The position numbers were made by a program, and so were the translations under genes. The notes beneath the pieces were generated by a model that saw only the letters and a program-made list of their open reading frames with translations, searched no databases and was not told the DNA's origin. This document shows, piece after piece, positions 57,841 through 64,000 of a DNA stretch of 64,000 bases. The stretch is from Cordia subcordata (Eukaryota; Streptophyta; Magnoliopsida; Boraginales; Cordiaceae): the NCBI GenBank assembly GCA_028554755.1, contig JAPTOF010000011.1:930001-994000 (forward strand), read 5' to 3'. Positions within the stretch are counted from its first letter, which is position 1. Each line of letters starts with the position of its first letter.

Positions 57841-59466
57841 CCATAGATGGGATCCTGAAGGTAGCTTGGGCCTGAGGGGGATAAGTGGTATCAGTGGAGG
57901 AACAAGACTGGACTCTAAAGTTCACCTCTGGATGAGAAGGCAATTTCCCAGGGTCTCTAGCGCTCAACTGACTAGCAATCTGTCCTAACTGTGCCTTAAA
58001 CCTAGCTATTTGCTGCCTATTTTATGTGAATTTCGATTGTTGGTTTTCAATGAACTGCATTATCTTCATCATGTCATTACTAAGAGGTTGGCTACTAGAG
58101 GGAGTAGGCAAAGCCTGAGGTTAAGGAGCACTAGTGAGACGAGGTTGATTAACATGATAAAAACCTAGGAGATATTGAGAACGGGGTCGCTGCTGAGGTG
58201 GAACTTGAGGATGTGAACTAGACTCAAGCTGTCCTTGTTTCCAAGAAAATTTCGAGTTGTCCCTCCAACCCGGATTGTATGTGTTCAAGTACGGGTTGTA
58301 CTCACGAGAATAACCTTGAGTAGCGCACACTTGCTCTTTCATGAAATCAGGAAATTGAGATGCTAAAGGGCAAGCTATGGTCTCATAAGATGACTCGAAA
58401 CACAATGCACAAATTTCAACAACTAATGGGGTGGAGGAAAAGCCTACAGAACTAGTCCTATAACCTTGGGATGAAATGGAAAAAGAAATGAATTGATCTC
58501 GCTTATTCGTCAAAGCCTCAACATTAATGGGCAAATCTAAAGAAACTCCAACCTCACTAACACTTCTCTTGTTGCCTCCCCGACTAGACCTTTCCATGGC
58601 AAAATTTGAAAAGAATTTTCAGCCATCATTTCTATTTTCTCCCATGCCTCGATCGGTCTTAAAGGATAGAAGCCACCACCGGAGGCGGCATTGACCATCA
58701 TCCTATTTTGTTCATTTAAGCCTCGAAAGAAGTATTGCATTAGGTCATGATTGCCATACTCGTGGTATGGAAATTGTCGAAGAAGATCCTTGAACCTCTC
58801 CCAAGCCTCATGAAAAGATTCTATGTCATGTTTGGAGATAGTCATAATGGCAGTCCTAAGGTCGGCCATGTTGGCCATGGGATAAAATTTTTGAAATAGC
58901 TTAGATTGAAGCTCAGCCCATGTAGTAATGCAACCGTTAGGTAAAGAATGCAACCAAGTCCTAGCCTTGTCCTTAAGAGAGAATGGAAACAATCTTAGAT
59001 GTATGACCTCTTGGGAGACATTGGGGACATGGAGAGTGGAACTCATCTCAACCAAATTAGTGACATGATCTAGAGGACTCTCATTGCTTCTCTCGTAGAA
59101 GGAGGGAAGCATGGCCAACATATTAGGCTTAATCTTGAAGTTCGTCTCTCCCAAACCCAAAATTTGGATAGCCAAATTAGGCTCAAAGGCTTCAGGGAGA
59201 AAGAATTGCCTAAGAGTTGGTTCCTCATCCATGGGTAGATCCGATCTACGGGGTTCTCGTCTAAAATGATCTTGGGCTTGATGCCCAAGGTGATCATGGG
59301 GTGGAATGGGATTCATTGGGGTATTGGGGGGATTAGGAGGATGATTAGGATCGGCCATCTCCTCAAGAAGATCTCTTAAATTCCTAAAATGTCTAGCAAT
59401 TCTATCAGGTTCGAGATTAAGGGGAACTAGGGGATTTCTAAGGGCTCTCCTACCAAGAATGCACAA
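57841..59466 (-). pseudogene. E6 gag, nearly complete, followed by the pol deletion junction
   Basis: The first frame (59466-58537) covers MCILGRRALRNPLVPL, the proline-rich tract and the whole gag domain (LDHVTNLVEM; TWLHSLPNGCITTWAELQ). One lost base in the run near 58605 shifts it to 58597-58121, which holds the knuckle CALCFESSYETIAC, where tyrosine replaces the histidine ligand. A stop at 58121 and another near 58020 interrupt the Q-rich tail. The tail continues through DPGKLPSHPEV to TYPPQAQA and there joins TTCAGGATCCCATCTATGG, the end of pol. Only a frameshift and two stops separate this from an open gag. Confidence 0.9.
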
Positions 59467-59716
59467 ACTATCCTAACTTTAGCCACTTCAACCCCGAAAA
59501 ACTTCAATACTCCTAAGACTACAGCAAATAAGTCACAATCCTAGAGAGTTTACTAAAAATAAAGACAAAAGCTAAATTAGATAAACAAGGATCAAAGAAA
59601 GATAGTATAAACAATAAACAAGATAAGCGAAAACTAAACAAACTATAAAAGAAAAGCAAGAAAGTAAGAAAAGCAACTACCAAAACACACAAACAAAGAA
59701 TGCAAATCACCGTGCC
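59467..59716 (-). other. Leader of E6 between PBS and gag
   Basis: A-rich on the plus strand, U-rich in the transcript. The stretch after the PBS reads without stops as a hydrophobic peptide (ICILCLCVLVVAFLTFLLFF) but has no ATG of its own; E1 (867-1058) and E2 (12199-12386) have the same. Confidence 0.6.
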
Positions 59717-59734
59717 TCCTCGGCAATGGTGCCA
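59717..59734 (-). other. Primer-binding site of E6 (tRNA-Asp)
   Basis: Minus strand TGGCACCATTGCCGAGGA, three changes from the tRNA-Asp complement, six bases after the LTR end. Confidence 0.88.
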
Positions 59735-59740
59735 AGATCT

Positions 59741-61631
59741 TAATGTATGTCTTTGAGTGCAAGCTCTAAAGACCCGCAAGCGCACAGATCAATGCAGTGT
59801 AGTGTGTGCGAGAACGGGTGTTGAACCACGGGGAGGCTATGTTGTGAGATGAATTCTACGTGTGTGTTCTAGAATATGCCTAAAAAAATAAGAAATCTAA
59901 ACTATCTATTACTTTTTTTTATTTTGCATTTTTGAATGGTCGGGAGCTCTAACTAAAATTGAATTAAACTAAACCATGGAATTGGGAAAAGTGGGGGATA
60001 AGCTAATCTAGAGGAACTAACAAATGGAAAGGTGTTAGGGTGACTTCAACTTATGAATGGGTGATTCTATACTCAATTGCTATGGGATTAAAGAATGATG
60101 GCTTACTTTAGTGATTTCTCTTAACTAGGTTGCTAAATTAGTGTCTTAATTGCCCCTTAGGACTCGGTGCGGGTCCGTCACTAGGCAGTGCCTCCTAGAG
60201 CTATGGCGTGGTCCTTATGACCTAAGGCCTTAAGAGTGACTAACTAGCTTCCTAGGTGACTTAGAATGAACCTACCCTAGTACCTAAATCATTGGCTGGA
60301 TTTAAAGCCAAGATCAAGTGTCGCTAAGGTTGACTAGACCTATCCTAACACCTATTGGCTGGATTTAAAGCCAAAGGAGACTCGGTCTAGGCTAGCCCTA
60401 AATTATGGTTCGTCATTCTCAGGTCACAATAGCAGGATTTAACATATTAACACATTCATACATGTTCTAAGCCAAGGTGTTCGCGAATAAAGGGACCTAT
60501 TCGACTACCAAACATTGTCATGCTCGGATTACACCATTAAAAGCAATTAACAACCGACGTGTATGCATTATTGAAGTCATATTCACTACTAGGCAGGCAA
60601 ATATATACATAGACATGAATATAAGCGTTACTTACTTCATAGCATCCACATATAAACACATAGACATGATTATAGTATGGATTAGATGTGTTTAGTAATA
60701 AATAGGCTTCAATTGATACACATGTTACTCATTTAGGCATTTAATCAAGCACTTAGACATGAATGAGAAAATAACCAATTGAACAAGAAAATCGAACATG
60801 TATATATAATTAGCCATTTAATCCCATATCATAAGAGTATATAGCTAACCCATTACATAAGTAAAATCACCCTACATAAGTCTACTCAATCATAATAAAA
60901 GATAGAATGAAAGAGATTTTATGAAGCTTCCCTTTCATCCTAACTAATCTTGTACAAAGCTCTTGAGCAAAATTGAATCCTAATGTTGAAACATTCTAAA
61001 TTCTCTTGCTCCAAAGTGATGAAATGTGTGAGAGAGTGTGTGTGTTGTAAGTGAAGACTAGGGTTAAATGTGTGTGATGGCTGTGAAAAGATCCTCCCTA
61101 AAATTATCAAAAGCTCTCTCAAAAAGCTCCCCCCTTTTAGTCTAAAAATCGGGCTTTTATATCAGCTTTTCACGAACTACCGATCGACCAGCTTCTTCTC
61201 TTAGCTCGACTGGCTTTTTGGTGATACTCTCTGGACTGGCAAGTCAACTGGCTTTGGAGGGTGGTCGTCCGGCTATTTTTGGCACCTCTCTGGACTAGCC
61301 AGTCGATCGGCTCCTTCTTCTTGGTCGTCTGGCTGGCTTCTTTCCTCCATTCTTTGTCTTTTTGACCTCCGATCTTCTCCTTTTGGCTCGTACATCTCCC
61401 ATCTTTATCACCCATCATCGCCTAATCTCGATCTTAACCCAAAGTTTACCTAAATCATTGAAAACAAGCAATTAGTGTAGCAATTTGTCTCTTAAACTCG
61501 ATATGTACATTTGTTTACGCTTAAGCCTATTCTTATCAAAAGTACTACACCAATGCATCTTTTTGAGTACTTAATACTTCTTAAACATAGGTAAATTACA
61601 ATGCAAACACACACAAAAACACAACACATCA
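59741..61631 (-). repeat. 5' LTR of E6 (1891 bp)
   Basis: Minus strand TGATGTGTTG to ACATTA. The U3 GGTCGACC-type cluster lies at about 61186-61330, and TATAAAAG at 61154-61161 is replaced by GATATAAAAGCCCG context. Confidence 0.92.
61154..61161 (-). promoter_or_regulatory. TATA box, E6 5' LTR
   Basis: TATAAAAG on the minus strand in GATATAAAAGCCCG. Confidence 0.7.
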
Positions 61632-61776
61632 GGAGACTTGACCTAGGCTAGCCATTATTTGAGCACCATAGATCGTCATCGCAATAGCAGGTATTGATGT
61701 TTAAGCATAAAGCATACACATTTAGGGCATGCTATTCGAGGATAAGTTGACCTATCCTACTACTAAACACATAGAC
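61632..61776 (-). repeat. Partial Athila-type LTR, minus orientation, second part
   Basis: It begins with the right GGAGA duplication and continues the LTR at 53954-54570. It is cut after ACACATAGAC by the Copia-like segment. Confidence 0.74.
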
Positions 61777-63040
61777 TGTTAGGATTGGTATGCCCTAAAG
61801 ACCACTTGGAAACTATTTTTCTGGATATTGTTATAAATTATTTTTGAATTTCAATTTCGTACATTGTCTCTAGTGTATGATTATGTGGTGCATTAGTAAA
61901 GGCTCAATGACATTAAATGAGGACTTGGGTGCATAGCAAGGTTGGACGGACAGTAGGTCTAAGTCTAGACTTAGTAATGTCATAAATAAGTCCATAACTG
62001 TATGGTAGTACTTGGCACTTTACCATGATAAGGTTACAGTGAGCAAGTCTCCTTGTAAAGGTGACCTACCTAGGTCATTGGAGGCCTTTCCAAACTTGTC
62101 TTTCTAGTGCGTGCATCACGCATTAGACTGGACCACTGTGAGTTAGTTTTCTTATAACTATACTATCAAAGTCAGAAAACACTATACTCACTACTGCTAA
62201 GTAGCCAATGCTCTCAATCTTAAGCATATGTGGATGAACTGATAGAGTCAGGGTTCAGCACTTCGATCCACTATGAGTGAGACCTTGCTTGGCTAGGGTC
62301 AACAGCTCCATGTGTTGCGATTGAATTCTGGTCAGCGAGACATGCATATGCAATAGTAGGTTCTATGTGACTTCTTGGTCTTGTCCGTATAATCATCTAA
62401 ATCTAGATCTAGTGGTATAACCCTTTAAAGGTATATTAGTCATTTAACTTATGAGTCACTCTCGAGGTCAAGAGTAATGTGACCGAAAGATGGTTGATAT
62501 CTTGGACAAGCTATTCCAAAGTTTAGAGGTAGTTAAGGAGGTGATGGTAAGTCAAAGGACCGACCTTGACTACGGGCATATATAGAGGGGCGTTTTGGTC
62601 ATTTTGTTTAGTAGGACAAAGACAAAGGTCACTTGTTGTTGTGATAAGCTTCTGGCATCCAGTAATTATCCTTGGAGTGCGGCTTTAGTCTTTTGGTGAA
62701 ATAGGCTAGAGTAAAAATGGTAATTAAGGGGAGGCAAGGACATTTTGGTCATTTTAGGAGCCAAGGATAGTTATGTCTTTTGGTCTCTTTGCTAGCTGGA
62801 TATTGTTTTAAGTATGAGAAGTTTGTTTTTGAATATTTCCTTATTGGTCAATTGCTAAATATGAGTTTTCAAAAGAGTTTTAATTGCATTAGGATTCTTG
62901 AAAATAAGAAATAACATTTGTTTTTAATTCTTATTGGTGCAAGTTTTAATGTAGATAATTAGAATGTGTCTTAATCTCTTTCCTAAAGCTTCTAGGTATG
63001 CAAGAGGTGACTTTTGAGTAAGGTTTTTAATATCGCTAAT
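61777..63040 (+). mobile_element. Copia-like LTR segment, plus orientation, 3' part missing
   Basis: It starts TGTTAGGATTGGTATGCCCT and parallels 42610-44316 over most of its length. No TATA box or U5 end could be found, and the right side meets the U5 end of another Athila-type LTR, so it is probably truncated. No coding region. Confidence 0.58.
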
Positions 63041-64000
63041 TGAGCACAAGCCTAAATATTCGGCAAGCGCACGGGTCATGTGCAGTATGGTGTATGTGAG
63101 TACGGGGTCGAATCCATAGGGAGGCCTAATGTGTATGGTGTTCTAAGCTAAGTGCGTCCTAAAGAGTTACTTGTTGGGGCCTTAACTACAATTTTTTTGG
63201 TGTTTTTGGTTTGAGGAGAGCTCGGGAAAAGTAAACCTAATCTAAGAACAAGGAAATAAAAAGGTAGTACGTATGTGTGTGATAGGGGAATCAAGCGATC
63301 TAAGGGGATTCATATGTTGAAAATGCGAGACTAAGGTGATGACGTCTTGTTTATGGTGATTACTACGTCTTTCTAGGGTTACTTCATTGATTAAACTAAA
63401 TGCTATAATCTAGACCTATAATTAGCCTCCTAATTGGTACCCTAAGCCTCAGTGCGGGTCCGTCCCTAAGTGGCAATGCCTAGCAGTACGGCGTAGTCTT
63501 TATGACTTAGGAATTAGGGCTAGCCAATAAGATTCTAGGGGAGTGTAGATCGATCTAACCCTAGCACTTAGTCTTCTAATTAGTTCCCCAATCTGGCCCT
63601 AGGACTCGGTGTGAGTCTGTCCCTAAGCTTCGCGTCACTCAGAGCTACGGCGTGGTCCTTATGAACCTAGGGTGTTAGGGTGGACTAACTAGCCTTCCTA
63701 AGTGAACTAAGGTCATCTAAACCTATCCGGACTCCTATTGGCTGGATTTAAAGCCAAAGGGGACTCGACCTAAGCTAGATACTAGTTGTGCACCATCGAT
63801 CGCATCACAATTAGCAAAAATTGACATTAAAGCGCATGGAAAACACATCTAGGGCATGGCATTTGAGAATACACCTGTATATTCTACTACTAAACACATA
63901 GACATGTTTAGATTACACCAAGTTAAGCAATGGCGCCCGACATGTATGCGATAGAAGCTAGTTATGCTATTAAGTATGCTAACACACACATAGACATGTA
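63041..64000 (-). repeat. Partial Athila-type LTR, minus orientation, running off the window
   Basis: It starts with the reversed U5 end GAGCACAAGCC and includes TTTAAAGCCAAAGGGGACTCG (about 63738). A block about 160-200 bp long is duplicated inside it (about 63410-63530 and 63575-63720). Confidence 0.74.

Larger units (their letters stand above)
54571..61631 (-). mobile_element. E6: gag-only Athila derivative with both LTRs (7.06 kb)
   Basis: On the minus strand: 5' LTR (61631-59741), PBS, leader, gag, deletion junction, 3' non-coding region, PPT, 3' LTR (56447-54571). All of protease, RT, RNase H and integrase is missing: gag-end sequence joins the last few codons of pol at about 57860. 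Perfect GGAGA duplications show that it inserted as a unit; whether pol was lost before or after insertion is not shown. It fits the description of gag-bearing pol-less elements (TR-GAG). Confidence 0.93.

Overview
The window is nuclear DNA from a flowering plant (species not recognisable), made of LTR retrotransposons nested in and beside one another. The main elements belong to the Athila branch of Ty3/Gypsy: LTRs of about 1.8-1.95 kb that start TGATGTGTTG, a primer-binding site matching the 3' end of plant tRNA-Asp, one gag-pol frame with a CCHC knuckle, a DLGSS protease site, an FMDDF-type reverse transcriptase, RNase H and a DDE integrase with a GPY module. I see no host gene, tRNA, rRNA or CRISPR array.

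Layout. E1 (1-10021, +) lacks the start of its 5' LTR. It and E2 (10266-21402, +, flanked by CCGCC repeats at 10261-10265 and 21403-21407) both sit inside the gag of an older Athila copy, E0 (pieces at 10022-10265, 21403-21796, 23340-25414). E0 is also cut by a Copia-like LTR in minus orientation (21797-23339). At 25415 E0 is broken by E4, a non-autonomous relative with no gag or pol but a long unidentified reading frame (38686-40483). E3 (26204-37452, +) is inserted in the 5' LTR of E4, in a TA repeat, flanked by TATAT/TAAAT. The 3' LTR of E4 stops at 42609, against a Copia-like LTR segment (42610-44316). Next come an Athila RT-RNase H-integrase fragment (44317-45652) joined to the 3' half of a second non-autonomous element, E5 (45653-49545), then the minus-strand 3' end of a SIRE/Maximus-like Copia element with an env-like reading frame (49546-51561).

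From 51562 to the end, partial LTRs lie in alternating orientation. Two of them form a large inverted repeat around 53.2 kb. E6 (54571-61631, -, flanked by GGAGA repeats) is inserted in one of them; it keeps both LTRs, the PBS and a nearly complete gag, but has lost all of pol by internal deletion. A third Copia-like LTR segment (61777-63040) and another minus LTR (63041-64000) close the window.

All coding regions carry stops or frameshifts, so nothing here is likely to move by itself. The longest open stretch is 1129 codons of E2 pol (14813-18202). The signals shared by all six Athila-type elements, autonomous and not (a duplicated hairpin plus purine tract about 0.92-0.96 kb apart and a conserved motif after the coding region), together with the PBS kept by five of them, suggest that the pol-less elements used the machinery of their complete relatives. 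Boundaries come from reading LTR ends, PBS and target duplications by eye; percentages and dates were not computed.
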